Part shown: positions 27,312-39,420 of the stretch, piece by piece
How positions within the stretch are numbered: position 1 is the stretch's first letter
How the letters are laid out: the number at the start of each line of letters is the position of its first letter
NCBI GenBank assembly: GCA_012295275.1
Contig: CM022668.1
Coordinates: 323,157 to 387,156, forward strand
Length of the DNA: 64,000 nt
Source: Chrysomallon squamiferum
Lineage: Eukaryota; Mollusca; Gastropoda; Neomphalida; Peltospiridae
Direction: 5' to 3'
Translations under genes and position numbers: made by a program
Notes under the pieces: model-generated
Databases searched by the model: none
What the model saw: only the letters and a program-made list of their open reading frames with translations
Told to the model about the DNA's origin: nothing

Positions 27312-28629
27312 CCCTTCGAACTATTACATGCTTGACTACGATTGCTGTTAATATGCATACTGTTATTATTTTGTAGTCATATTGTTTTTGTTACAGTTGT
27401 AGATACTATAAAAAATATAAAAATGACTTACATCTCACAGTTAAAATATAGCTATTGTTGATGTCAATAAATAATGAAAGGGTGGTACAGTCGCAGGTAA
27501 AAAGTAAACTAAATTATTATTATTATTATTAATATTATTTTATAGAGCACATTTAACAGAGCAATGAACTGGATATCGGAATTACGTCAACAGGCTAACT
27601 CGCAAATCATCATCGTTTTGGCTGGAAACAAGGCGGACATTGCCGGATCTAGCCGAGCCGTCATAACTGAGGTTTGAGATGAATGTAAAAGATCCCTTGT
27701 AACTGACTGAAATGTAGCTCATTGTATGGAGGCAGCGACTCGATTTCTCTCATTATCTGTGTATCCCCCAATAATATAAATGACACAAAATAACCAAAAT
27801 CTGTTAGGTTCTAGTTAAATAGAACGTTTCTTTTTCCCTTGTCTTTTCTCTTTTCTCTCTTTTCTTTCACTCACCTATGTATTTGTCTGGCTGTCTTCCT
27901 TTGTGTTTGTCTGCCTAGCTACGTATTGTCTACCCATCCATCCATTCATTCCTGCCACCTGTGTGTGTGTGTGTGTATCTTTCTTTTTTCTTGATTGCAG
28001 GATGCTCGAGCATTTGCAGAAGACAATGGTTTGATGTTCATCGAAACTAGCGCAAAAACTGGAATGGGAATTAATGAAATATTTCTGAGTATAGGTGAGT
28101 TACATCAGTTATGTACTCCTCCACTGATTAACACAAGTCTAAGGACAAGAAAATCTCACTGAAGACACTAATAGCCGTTAATATTATAATATTGATTAAA
28201 TAGTGATCGTGAAAAATTAGTTCAAAACACTGTTTTGTGTTTGTGTTTCTTTCTTCTTTTTTCAAAATGTATATATTTATTTATAAATTTAATTTTAGAA
28301 GAATTAATTAATGGATTTTGTTTTATGTTTTTCTTTTTCTTTTCTATGTTATTATTATTATTTTATGGTTTCTTGATTTTTTTCCTTTTTTTTGTGTGAG
28401 TGTGTGTGTTTTTATTGATACATGAGTATATTTTTATATGTTAACGGCTAGTAAGAATTTAGTCATGTTATTTTGAAAACTGAAAATTGTCAGCAACAAT
28501 TCAGTGATCTTTGAATAATGTTAATGGTTGGAACCAGAAACAGCCATTTCTTCTCAGGCAAGTATTCTTACCATAATCAGTATTCCATTTTGTGTTATTT
28601 GATGTTCATTCAATCGAGTCTACTGAATA

Positions 28630-28690
<61 letters not shown>

Positions 28691-28965
28691 TAAAGGTTTT
28701 GTGAAAGATTCATCTTAAAGGCTTTTTCAGACATCCATCTTTCCATCTCCAAATATCCATCCATCCATCAATACATTCTTCATATTTTTTTGTGTGGGTA
28801 TCTGTCTTTCTGTCCATACAAATGTTGTTAATTAATTTGAATATTTTAGCACACAAACTGGCCTATTGCTTGGAACAAGGATTACTTCGTGACGGTGGTA
28901 AACGGGACGGTGTTAGATTACAAAGGCATGGACACGAAGACAAATCAAGATCCGGATGTTGCTGA
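26679..28965 (+). CDS. Diverged Rab5-family GTPase, tandem paralogue
   Basis: Coding exons: 26679-26853, 27054-27205, 27546-27671, 28001-28094 and 28850-28965, GT-AG throughout, 220 aa. All four introns fall at the same positions and phases as in the canonical Rab5 gene upstream, and exons 2 and 4 have identical lengths (152 and 94 nt). This marks a tandem genomic duplication. Identity to that copy in the GTPase domain is roughly 60-65 % by eye. [19 protein letters not shown] with the catalytic Gln (residue 83), NKAD and ETSAKT are intact. The P-loop reads GDQGVGKSS, with Gly34 where Rab5 has Ala30, and the switch I region is changed (ENNEATIG). The C-terminal region is unrelated to Rab5 and ends KSRSGCC with two terminal cysteines. 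Rab22/31 share a GDTGVGKSS-like P-loop and a CC end, but the [15 protein letters not shown] block is Rab5-like. Confidence 0.93.
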
Positions 28966-29680
28966 CACGTGGTATTTCTGTCTCTCTGACATAAAAATGG
29001 TCATTTCCCATGATTCATTTCGTTTGGACTGCCAGCCTGCAGACTATGGAAACGAACAAAACCAAAGACTGAAATATTAATTGTTTTTTTATTGTTGTTG
29101 AACTTTAATTATCATACAGACATAAACACCTACATAAAAATAAAAACTGTGTATCACATACATGTAATTTGACTGTCGCTTTTAATAACTCCTACAAACG
29201 ATAATGAGCCACTATAGTTATTTATTTATTTTTAAAATTATAATACTCTACAATTGTATATATTTTTGTGAAAATGAGCTAATTATGCGGGTGTTTTATA
29301 GTTGTTCAAATTTAATCTTAACCCAGTTCGAGCGATCATACTTCATGGAATTCAGAAGGTATTTTGGTATTCAGTGCATTTCGCTTATACACTCGGAAAT
29401 GTTTTCAGAGGGAATTGCATTTCAGTTTAAACGAGTTTTGATTATGCATAAATTAGAATAAAATAATGACCCTATTAAATTACGGATGAATCCATGATTT
29501 CCAAAAATAGTACGTGTCGTCATTGTTATGGCATGTACCTTCATTTTAAACCATAATGTTACGGGAGATTCTCAGAATAGGAATATATACATACATACAT
29601 ACATTCACACATACATACATACATACATACATACATACATACATACATACATACATACATACATACATACATACATACAT

Positions 29681-29728
<48 letters not shown>

Positions 29729-30519
29729 GTATTTAAATATTTTTAATGCTAACGTTTAATATGCACATCCTTCTGTTATTTAAGAAATATTATAAAATAA
29801 TGTGTTTAATTAATCAAATTATATGCTTATTTTGATGGACGGATGGATTAATCTTTAGAAAAAAAAAAATGTTTCGATAATAAAAGACGTGTGTGTGTGT
29901 GTGTGTGTCAGTGTAATTAAAGAGTGAAGGAAACAAAACAGGAATCGCGCCATATATTTTCCTAATTAAAAAAGACATCTGAAGAATGAAACCGTTTTGT
30001 GAGCAGTGAATAAAAATCTTTATAAAATGATTAAAATAAAATATATTTTATTGATTTTTTCTTTCCTTCGTCGTTTTGTCACAGTCACGAAAAATAGTAA
30101 GTTATATGAAACAATAAGTCAGGTAATGTTTCTTATTACAAAGTTTAAAATATTTTTCACTTACAGAGCACTTTGTTTATTTGCGGTCATGTGCATGAGT
30201 GCATGTTTGGCAGTGAACTTTAGATGGACATCATCTCTGCAAACAAACATTCACACATGCACACACACGTTATAAACATATATATGAACACTTACAAATC
30301 CAGGTCTACATAGATAATTACATACATAATAAAAATAAGAAATGCAAAATATAGATAAACAGAAATACTTTGAATTTTAAAGGCAAACATTTTTTTTGAA
30401 TCAATCTTTAGAATCTGACACCATCTTTATACATTTTATAACTTTTGGAGATAAAAAGAAAATAACGGTAATAATAATTCATACATGCGTGTACATGCAT
30501 AAACACACAATCATGCATA
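28966..30519. other. 3' UTR and intergenic DNA, no gene seen
   Basis: AT-rich sequence after the second Rab gene, with a possible polyadenylation signal near 29136. It contains the ACAT tract listed separately and a short GT run at about 29888-29908. No spliced coding sequence was recognised. Confidence 0.6.
29587..29723. repeat. (ACAT)n and (AC)n compound microsatellite
   Basis: About 27 ACAT units (one interruption near 29604) followed by about 13 AC units. It yields repetitive YIHT and THTH open frames that are not genes. Confidence 0.95.
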
Positions 30520-31780
30520 CAATGGCCAATAACTGCACAGCTCCTCGTATGAGGCGCCTTGTTTGCGGTGAGGTGGACGATGGGGTCCTGGTGGTTGAGT
30601 CATGGTTAATGTCTGCAACCGAGCACATTGCCATTGACAACCCACCACTTTGACCCGGAGTTCATCTGTACGGGAGGACAATCAATCGGCTGGTCACGCC
30701 TAGTTCAAGAGCTACTAAAGACAAAGCCGTGAAAAAACCCCATCGCCTATTGCGATACAGAAGGGGCTCCAAAGCTTGGCCAGTGAGCCTAAAAATGTTA
30801 AGAAACTCAGGAATGCTTCATTATTAGTAGAATGCTCAAAAGAGATTCATTCTAAAAATGTACTTAAGTCAAGAATTTTGTGTGGAATACCAATTAGTCA
30901 GTCCGCACACAACACTAAATACATCGAAAGAAGTGATTCGTGTAGGGATCTGGAAGGTGTTAGTGAGGAGTAGATTTGCGAGATGCAGATAAAGGTGCGT
31001 CGGAACAATGAATTTATTCAGTACCTAGTGTCGGTGTTTTTTTTTTTTTTTGATTTGGAGAAAGCTTATAACTTGCATGGAAGTATGGGATAACGAAGGA
31101 CCTCCACGACTATGGTCTAATAGGTCGCCTTCCCATTTTTATAAGTAACTTTTTAAAAGGTAGATATTTTAAAGTCCGGACGGGATCTACCTTTTCTGGT
31201 TTCTACCCGCAGGAGATATGTGTACATATGCAACTGACAACGGATTTAGGTCCTCAAAAACCAAAACAGTATGTATGCATATCTGCCTGAAAAGAGGTCT
31301 CCGTTTGGACAGACAATTATTTCTCGACAGAAGTCCAGCTCCTGTCGTGGATGATACAAAAGTTCTGGGGGTTATATTTGATAGGAAATTATCTTTTGTA
31401 CTGCATCTAAAATATGTTAAAAACAAGGCCCTAAAAGCCTTCAACATTTTAAAAGTTATGGGGAGCAGTCTGAAGGGTCATGCTCCGACTTTATAGATCT
31501 TTAATAAGATGTAAATTGGATTATGGATGCATTGTATATGGGTCAGCATGCAGTTCTTACCTGCAGTGCTACATCCCATACACAACCAGGGATTTTTTCT
31601 TGGTGCATTCACAACATCTCCTGTGCAGAGCTTGTACGTTGTCGCACACGATCGTTGTTTGGACTCGAGACATGCAAAGCCTTCTCTCCAGTATGCTGCT
31701 AAGATAAAAGCTTTACCATCACATCCTGCACAGTTTTTAACTGCTCCAACGCTGATTTTTTTCAGACATTTTGGAAACAC
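30520..31780 (+). pseudogene. Broken Jockey-like non-LTR retrotransposon
   Basis: Fragments in order: an ORF1 (gag-like) piece at about 30745-30970 with SPIAIQKGLQSLASEPKNV and KNVLKSRILCGIPI; a reverse transcriptase piece at about 31048-31200 reading FDLEKAYN, then DLHDYGLIGRLPIF; and a C-terminal piece at about 31215-31740 with ATDNGFRSSKTKTVCMH, VLGVIFDRKLSF, KLDYGCIVYGSA and AKPSLQYAAKIKALPSHPA. The central catalytic region is missing and there are frameshifts. The order matches Jockey-type LINEs as I know them. It is cut off on the right by the gypsy LTR remnant. Confidence 0.85.
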
Positions 31781-31932
31781 CTACGCATTTTGTTCGTAGC
31801 CATTTTTGAAACGAAATAAATTGTTTGGAAACTGAAATGAACTTTATGTTTTAATGTTAAAACATAACAATTGGCGACGAGGATGGGATAACACTTGTTG
31901 AACTGTTTCCAGAAATTAACTATTTATGAAAT

Positions 31933-32345
31933 ATGGCTACCTACGGTAAAGTTGAAGAGTTTGACCTAGAAAGTTCCGATTGGGATGAATACATCGAACG
32001 TTTGGAACAGTATCTGTTGGCGAATGATATAGACGATGCCGAGAAAAGAAACGTTCCATTTTGTTGTCCGTGTGTGGCACCAAGACTTACAGGTTGATTC
32101 GAAATTTGACTTCGCCTGAGAAACCAATTGAAAACCTTGATAGGAAATCATCTCAAACCAAAACCTTTGGTGATTGCGGAACGGTTCAAATTCTATGAAC
32201 GGAAACAAGAGCCTGGAGAGACTTAAGTGAATTTTTGAATTGAGAAAATTGTCAGAACGTGAATTTGGTGCATGTTTTTACAAAAAGGCAAACTGTGTGT
32301 GTATAAGTGTAAGGAAACAGGACATTTGAGTAGAAAATGTCGAAA
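31933..32345 (+). pseudogene. Gypsy gag remnant with zinc-knuckle-like motif
   Basis: An ATG at 31933 opens MATYGKVEEFD and continues into WDEYIERLEQYLLANDI, typical of the N-terminus of gypsy Gag in animals. Frameshifts near 32050 and stops near 32096 and 32223 break it. At about 32294-32340 a cysteine-rich motif resembling a nucleocapsid zinc knuckle remains (CKETGHLSRKC). Most of the middle of Gag is missing. Confidence 0.75.
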
Positions 32346-32381
32346 TCGAAATAAAAAATAGAAAGACAGGAAAGCAAACAC

Positions 32382-32995
32382 ATGGAAAAAGGAAAAAAGA
32401 AATTTCAAAAGTTGAAAAAGAAAAATTCTAAACTTCTTGTTGTGAATCAAGATTCTGATCGGGACCTTACGGAATCAGAAAGTGGTATCAGTGATTCGGA
32501 AAGTGAAAATGCTGAATCTGAAACAGGTTTAAAAATTCATGAGGTTCATGAAGAATCTGGAAGTAACAAAAATTATAAAAGCTGTTCTAGAAAATAAAGA
32601 GGTTGCAAAGGAAAGAAATGACAGTGATTTTGAACAGTCAATTTTCACAATGAAATCTACGAAAACGAAAGAAATTCAAATTTCTTTGGAACTCAATGGT
32701 GTGCCATTCAAAATGGAAGCAGATACAGGTGCTTCTGTATCGATAATTTCTAATAAGAATTATCAGAAAAAATTGAAGAAAACAGTGCCATTGAAATCAA
32801 CATCGATTGTGTTGAAAACTTATACAGATGAAGTGGTGCCAGTCCTTGGGGAAATTGAGGTGATTGTTAAATATGGAAAGTAGAAAAAACTTTTGCCTTT
32901 AATTGTTGTGAAAGGAAATGGACAAACTTTGTCTGGACGGAATTGGTTCCAAAACATTCAGTTGGACTGCAACAGTATTGAGCTTACGAAAGCCA
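32382..32995 (+). pseudogene. Gypsy protease remnant
   Basis: An acidic linker (about 32440-32600) is followed by an aspartic protease segment with the active-site motif ADTGASVSII near 32718-32747. A stop at 32881-32883 interrupts it, after which LSGRNWFQNIQLDC is still readable in the same frame. The expected reverse transcriptase does not follow: near 33000 the sequence jumps directly into RNase H. Confidence 0.8.
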
Positions 32996-32999
32996 ATGG

Positions 33000-34682
33000 A
33001 AACCCCGAAGATTTGTTCAGTAGATAGCAAGTATTCCCAGCTTGAGAAAGAAGCACTGGCAATAATTTTTGGAATATAGAAGTTCCATCAGTACCTGTAT
33101 GGTAGAAGATTTACTTTGTTCACAGACCATAAACCACTGACAATGAATCTTGGACCTAAAAAGAATATTCCTGTTCTGACAGCTTTTCGTCTACAGCGTT
33201 GGGCTATTCAGTTAGCCGCATATCAGTTTGACATTAAATACAGAAAAACTACCAAAAATGGAAATGCTGATGCATTGTCCCGACTACCACTTCTGCAAAC
33301 TGAAGAAATATATAAAAGTGTGTTTTGGCATGAAGTCAAGCAAGCAATGAGAAATCAAGTCAATGGATTACCTATCACTGCAAGAAATATTGCGAAAGCA
33401 GCTGAAGTTGACAAAGTGTTATCTCGTGTTGTACATTATAACATGTATGGATGGCCAAAAGAGTCTTCTATTTCACCTGAGCTGTTACCATATTTCAGAG
33501 TGAAAGATGAATTAACAGTGGAGGAATATTGTCTTCTCAGAGGAATGCGAGTGATTATTCTCGATAAATATCGAACAGATATTCTGTATTATCTTCATGA
33601 AAATCATCATGGAATTGTGCGAATGAAATCTTTGGCTAGATTGCATGTGTGGTGGCCTCATATGGATATTGACACAGAAAAGAAAGTTAGCAAGTGTGAG
33701 TGTTGCCAACTATAACAAACAATCATGCCAAAAAGTACAGCTAATGCATGGATTTGGCCCACCAAACCATGGCAAAGAATACATGTTGATTTTGCTGGAC
33801 CATTCATGAAAGAAATGTTCATGATTGTGGCGGATGCACATTCTAAATGGATGGAATTTTTTCCAGTACCAGAGCAACGCATGCAGTAGAGACACTGAGA
33901 AATCTCTTCGCAAGTTATGGAATGCTAGAGCAGTTGATTTCTGATAATGGACCACAGTTTGTTGTAGAGGAATTTGAAACAATTCTTTAAAAAAATGGAT
34001 TGAAACACATCAAATCAGCTCCATACCATCCAAGTTCAAATGGTGAGGCAGAAAGAGCTGTTCGTAATTTCAAAACTGCAATGAAAACAGTTGAACATGA
34101 GTCACGAACCATGAACCAGAAGATTTCATCATTCTTGTATGCGTATCGGAACACTCCACACTGTACTACAAAATGTTCATCAGAATTGTTTCTTGGCAGG
34201 CGTGTTCGACCGAGATTGGATATCTTGTGACCAAGTTTGGAGAACTCTGTTAAAAAGAGAACTATTCCAAAAGCAAGTAAAACACGGGTGTTCAATGTTG
34301 GAGATTCAGTACAATGAAGAACTACAGAGGATCTGACAAGTGGTTGAGTGGAAAAGTACTGCGTCAGCTAGGGCCTGTTACCTACAGAGTGAAAGTTGGT
34401 GATTTTGTGTGTAAAAGACGTAAATGTACGTATTTGGAGGATAATAGGAACCCTTCCACAGAACTGTCTGCAGTTGGTACTGAGTCTGAAACAGAATTTG
34501 TTGAACCAACCGTTCAGGTGGAAGAGACTGAAATGAAAAACAGAACGGTTACTTCTAATGCCGTCGAGGATGCTTCTAATGCCATCGACGATACTGTTGA
34601 CGATGTACCGCAACTACCAATACAGTCAACCCCGAGATATCCTAGACGGGCTCGAAAAACAACTCAAAGATATTTAATGTGA
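33000..34682 (+). pseudogene. Gypsy RNase H and integrase remnant
   Basis: RNase H reads EKEALAIIFG then FTDHKPLTMN and NADALSRLP (about 33040-33290). The integrase zinc-binding region follows (HENHHGIVRMKSLARLHVWW, then KCECC). The catalytic core retains HVDFAGPF near 33780, SDNGPQF near 33940 and SSNGEAERAVRNF near 34035, marking the D, D and E positions. A C-terminal GPY/F-like segment (WLSGKVLRQLGPVTYRVK) lies near 34340-34405, and the frame ends at 34680-34682. In-frame stops (33713, 33887, 33988, 34228) and frame changes show it is dead. Confidence 0.87.
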
Positions 34683-35041
34683 ATCTGTATAATACGGAAT
34701 TCACTGAAAGATTGTAGAATTAGTGTTATTTTTTATTTAAAAAAAAAGAAGAAAAAAAGTTTTGTTATTTAAAGTTCCGTATGTGACCAATGGACATACT
34801 TGATAAACTGTAATTGAACTATTATGGTGTCCAATGAAAACAAACAAAAAACATTTTTATTTTATTTGTTTTAAGTTCAAAATTCATTTGTTTAATTATT
34901 ACTAATTAGTAAATCACACAAACGTATTTTAGAATTTTAGATATAACATAATTTGTGGGTAAACTGAACATTTTGAAGGGAGGAAGTGTTGTATCTAAAT
35001 GGTGTTATGGTTAACATTGTTACAGTTTACAATGTTTAGGG

Positions 35042-37879
35042 CAGTGATTCTCAACCGCCGTGTCGCGAGGCTCCGTCAGGTGTGTCGCGAAACTTTGTGA
35101 CGAACACCTGAAAACACGGACAATGTGCATAAATCTCCGTTTCATGTTCTACTAATATGCCTTGGAGGAAGGAACTTCCTTTCTCCAGTGAATATGCACA
35201 CATTCAAAGTCCACCAATCAGTGGCCGCCACCAACCTTTGCACCTTTCGCTCAAGGTCGATCAGTTGCCCATGAGACGTCAGTGTGATAGGTTGTGTGTG
35301 TGATGTTGTTCCGCACTGGTCGTGTGTGAGCGTGCGTAATGCCGATTGCCGAATTAACTTCGCTGTGTTTTAAATTATTGTCATTCTTAAACACTTATTA
35401 GTAAAGAGATGTAGCTAACTAGGTGTATTTAGTTAAGAAATTATGCTAGTTAGAACAGACTTTGCAAATCTGTCGTCTCGGCAAATCTGTTCAGTTAACA
35501 GTGTTTACTATTTACTTACATCGAATTCAATCGTACTGCACACTCAATTTTGACCTCTAAATTACAGATGAATTTGAACTAAATTAGCTTGTGACTAATC
35601 ATAACTAGAACTGAACGCTGTTTTCTGTGCTTGCATATTTTTCAATTTGTTTAGCTCAGAATCAGTGTTGTTCACGCACTTTCAAACTTGAGTTAAATCA
35701 CATGGTGAATTAATTAAATAAGGATATTCAGTTTTTGTTATTGCATTGGTAGAATAAAGGTTAGTTTTTACCATATATTTCAGAAGGTGATAGAGTGAAA
35801 AAAAATTGGAACACTACTTAATGTTCCAGTTTGACACAGGAGGTTGACCGTTGACACACGGATCAGTTTAACACTGCCTTTTGTTTACTATTATTGGTTA
35901 GAGTACGCGCGTGTTAATTGCTTATGAATACCCCTTCACAATGGATAAATTTGTTAAAAGGAAGGATTAGTGACGGGTGTGAGGTTGAAACAGAACATAC
36001 AATGAAGCCCACAAAATCCAGCACAAAAAAGGCAAAAGTTCACCATAATAGTCGGTATTGTGATCATTATTTGAAGTTTGGATTTTCTTGGTCAGAAGAT
36101 GTTGCTCAACCATGTCCATTATGTATAGTTTGTGGTGAAAAAATGGCCAATGAATCCATGGTACCAAATAAATTACAAAGACATTTCACGACTAAACATT
36201 CCTACCTACAAGATAAAGATCTTAATTATTTTCAAAGACTGTTACAACAGCAATCAAAGCAACGCAATGTTTTTCAGAAAACAATGACCGTGTCTGAACG
36301 GGCTCAACTCGCTTCAGTTGAGGTAGCTGAAATAATAGCAATGAAATCCAAATCCCACACTCTTGCTGAGTCAGTTATCCTTCCCGCTTGTAAAAAGATG
36401 GTGAAATCCATGTTAGGCGAAACAGCTGAAAAAGAAATTAGTAAAATTCCGCTTTCAAATGATACAATACACAGGAGAATTGTAGATTTATCTGAAAACA
36501 TTGAAACTAATGTTCAGAAAAAACTTGAAGGATCTAAATTTGCTTTAATAGTTGATGAATCGACCGATATCAGTAACTGCTCAATTGCTTGTATTTGTTC
36601 GTTTCATTAATGACGATGAAATAATCAATCAGTTTTTGTGTTGTAAAGAAAGGCCAACCACTACTAGAGGTCAAGATATTTTTGATATGATAACCGGCTA
36701 TCATAAAAAAAATGAATTTGACGTGGAAGTTTTGTGTTGGTATTTGTATTGATGGTGCACCATGTACGGTAGGCTGCATTAAAGGTTTTGCAACACTAGC
36801 ACAGAAAGAAAATCCAAATCTTGTTCGTAGTCATTGCTTTTTACATAGAGAAGTTTTAGTTTCAAAAGTATCACAAGAAGATTTGAAGCAAGTGTTACAT
36901 CAAGTAGTTGAAATTGTCAATTCTCAACATGTTCGCTTACTCATGCATACCGACGTTCGATGGCTGTCAAAAGGTAAAGTGTTAACTCGCGTTCATGAAT
37001 TACAGAAGGAATTAATAGTATTTTTTGATAAAGAAAAGCACGAAAGATTTTGTAAATATCTTCGATGTGAATTTTGGATGGCCAAAATGGAATATTTAAC
37101 GGAAATATTTGGTCAACTTAATATTGTGAACAGTAGTATGCAAGGTCGAAACGAAAATATTCTAACTTCGACAGATAAATTGGTTGCCCTTAAAAAGAAA
37201 ATTGTTATTTGGAAAAACAGAGCAAAGTTGGGTGAGTTTGATATGTTTCCTACAATGCGTACTAACTGCACTAAAGAAATGACCCCTATCGTGGTTGAGC
37301 ATCTAACAGCGCTCGAAGAAAACATCGACCACTACTTTCCGTCGCTGAACACTGGGTTCGTAATCCTTTTGTAGATGTTCCTTCTAATATTGGGTTTAAA
37401 TTATGCGAAGAAGAAGAATTGGCTACCATTTCAAGTGACTGCAGTCTTAAAATAAAGCATTCTGAGGTAGATATCGACACATTTTGGATTTCAATACAAA
37501 AGGAATTTCCCGCATTAGCTGAAAAAGCCCTGTTAGTTCTTTTACAATTCTATACTCCTTATTTGTGTGAACTGGGCTTTTCAACCTTAAATAATATAAA
37601 AAATAAGAAGAGAGAAAGACTACGTTCCACTGAAGAAGAAATGAGAGTTTGCTTATCGCACATACGACCAAATATTCAAGAAGTCATAAGACAACACCAG
37701 GCACAAGTTTCACACTACGTAAGTGGCAATTCTGGGATACTGACATAATAAACTGTATCAGACAAGTCCATATATTTATTTTACGATCTCATTATATAAT
37801 ATTTAAAATTATTACTGTGTCGCGACAGTTTCATGCGCTCGTAGGTATATCGAGAGTTAAAAAAGGTTGAGAAACACTG
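35042..37879 (+). mobile_element. hAT-superfamily DNA transposon (non-autonomous by decay)
   Basis: Terminal inverted repeats begin CAGTGATTCTCAACC on the left and CAGTGTTTCTCAACC on the right (14 of 15 identical); TGTCGCGA words lie just inside both ends. The total is 2838 bp, with a transposase pseudogene inside. The left end is embedded in the gypsy 3' LTR. Flanking octamers (GTTTAGGG left, GTATAATA right) do not form the 8-bp target duplication expected of hAT elements. Confidence 0.88.
35918..37748 (+). pseudogene. hAT transposase pseudogene (BED finger, ZBED/Charlie-like)
   Basis: The N-terminus carries a BED-type zinc finger (CIVCGEKM then RHFTTKH, about 36126-36200). The catalytic fold follows with FALIVDESTDIS near 36540 and DGAPCTVGC near 36752. 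The hAT dimerisation region near the end reads YTPYLCELGFSTLNNIKNK (about 37549-37605). Coding continuity is lost by frame changes near 36580, 36725 and 37355, with nothing missing in between by eye. The decay is therefore moderate, and the element probably moved more recently than the gypsy copy it interrupts. Confidence 0.88.
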
Positions 37880-39420
37880 GTATAATAGGAGAAAATACTG
37901 TGACCATTACAGAATTGAATCTACACCTATAACTGTCATAGTATTGACATCTATTATACCTGCAATAACCTCTGTAACGATGAAGGTATTGACTTTTATT
38001 CAACCTACAATGTCCACTCTAATGGTCACAATATTGTTTTCTATACTTTTTTTCCATCTATAATGATAACTGTAATGGTAACCGTATGGAGGTTTTGGTA
38101 TTGACTTCTTTCTTTTCAATGGCCACTATGATGGTCACGGAATTGTATCCTATTACCCCAACAATCACATCTGTAATGGTCAGTGTATGATGGTCACAAT
38201 GTTGAATACTTTTCTTCCTTCAATGGCCACTATAATATTTAAAGTATCGACTTTTCAGCCCCTCGCCCCTCTCCTACCACCAACGCTTTCACCCCTACAG
38301 TGAATAAATGAATGAATGTTTATCGACATCCCAGCACAAAAACATATATCGGTTACTGCGTGTCAAACAGAATTAACTATAACAAAATGGTGAATATTTT
38401 CTATATAAAAATTCCAAATTAGTCAAAACTCAGTGAAAAGAGCTGTGCAAAACGTATCATAGTTTATTTAAAAAAAAATTCACGAAGGCATCGAAATGAT
38501 TCCATCACATTTACTTGATCTCACTATATGATGGTCACATTATTGACTTCTATAACGCCGACAGGTATTGACTTTTATTTCACCCTACTATGACATCTAT
38601 AATATCACACTATTGACTTCCACTATAATTGTCATAGTATTGTCTATTATTACACCAACAATGACAACTTTAATCGTCACTGTGTGATGAACATAGTATT
38701 GACTTCTATTACACCTACAATGAACACTAAATTATTTCAGGTATTGATTTTCAATCTTCCTAAACGAGATTTATGATGCTGTCAGTACTGCGTTTTCTTT
38801 TATCTTTATTGACCACTATAAGGCACTCAGTGTTGACTAGTACTTTACCCACAATTTCCTCTAAAACGGACACCGTTCCCATTTTTATTCTAGCAATAAT
38901 GACGTCTATAACGGTTATAGTACTGACATATATACAAAGACCACTAACATTATCAAAGGTGGTGACTTTTATTCTACCCTGCTATGACATCTATAACAGT
39001 CTCAGTATTGACTTGTTTTCTGCAAACAATGTCGTCTATAATGTTCTCAGTATTGCCTTCTATTCCATCTACATTGACCACTATAATGGTCACGCTATTT
39101 ACTCCTATTACACCAACAATGACAACTTTGATGGTCACTTTATGGTTGTCACAGTATTGACTTTTATTACGCCTACAGTCACTGTCAAAATTATCACCAG
39201 TGTTGACTTTTATCCTCCTTACAGCGATATGTATAAGGGTTTTACTATTGACTTCTATTCTTTCTACATTAACCACTATAATGGTCAACGTATTGTCTCC
39301 TATTACACCGACAATGACACTACTTTGATTGTCACTATATGATGGTCGCCGTATTGACTTCTTTTCTACAAACACTGTCCTCTATAATGGTTTCAGTATT
39401 GACCTCTATTCTCAACTCGT
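37880..39420. repeat. Decayed tandem repeat of roughly 50-60 bp units
   Basis: The phrase TATTGACTTCTATTACACC, followed by ACAATGACCACTATAATGGTCAC, recurs throughout with many substitutions and indels. The 63- to 189-codon open frames over this interval on both strands are repeat artefacts. Copies differ too much to be under recent homogenisation. Confidence 0.75.
38295..38400 (+). mobile_element. Short interspersed repeat fragment (mollusc-type)
   Basis: The stretch GTTTATCGACATCCCAGCAC, followed by a track reading ATATCGGTTACTGCGTGTCAAAC, resembles from memory a short repeat widespread in molluscan genomes. It interrupts the surrounding tandem repeat. Identification rests on recall, not on a search. 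Confidence 0.4.

Larger units (their letters stand above)
31781..35041 (+). mobile_element. Degenerate Ty3/gypsy LTR retrotransposon
   Basis: A 5' LTR remnant (31781-31869) is followed by a primer-binding-site-like TGGCGACGAGGATGGGAT (31872-31889), then gag, protease, RNase H and integrase remnants. A purine tract AAGGGAGGAAG (about 34977-34987) follows, and the first ~54 bp of a 3' LTR starting TGTTG (34988-35041). Both LTRs are incomplete: the left one meets the LINE fragment and the right one is cut by the hAT element. An LTR of the same family in opposite orientation lies at 52623-52804 and was used to recognise both ends. The element cannot be active. Confidence 0.88.

Noticed and set aside
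29528-29759. YIHT-repeat open frames
   Set aside because: They are translations of the ACAT/AC microsatellite.
38773-39375. Open frames of 189 codons (+) and 133 codons (-)
   Set aside because: Both overlap the same decayed tandem repeat; the openness follows from its low-stop repeat unit, and the two strands contradict each other.
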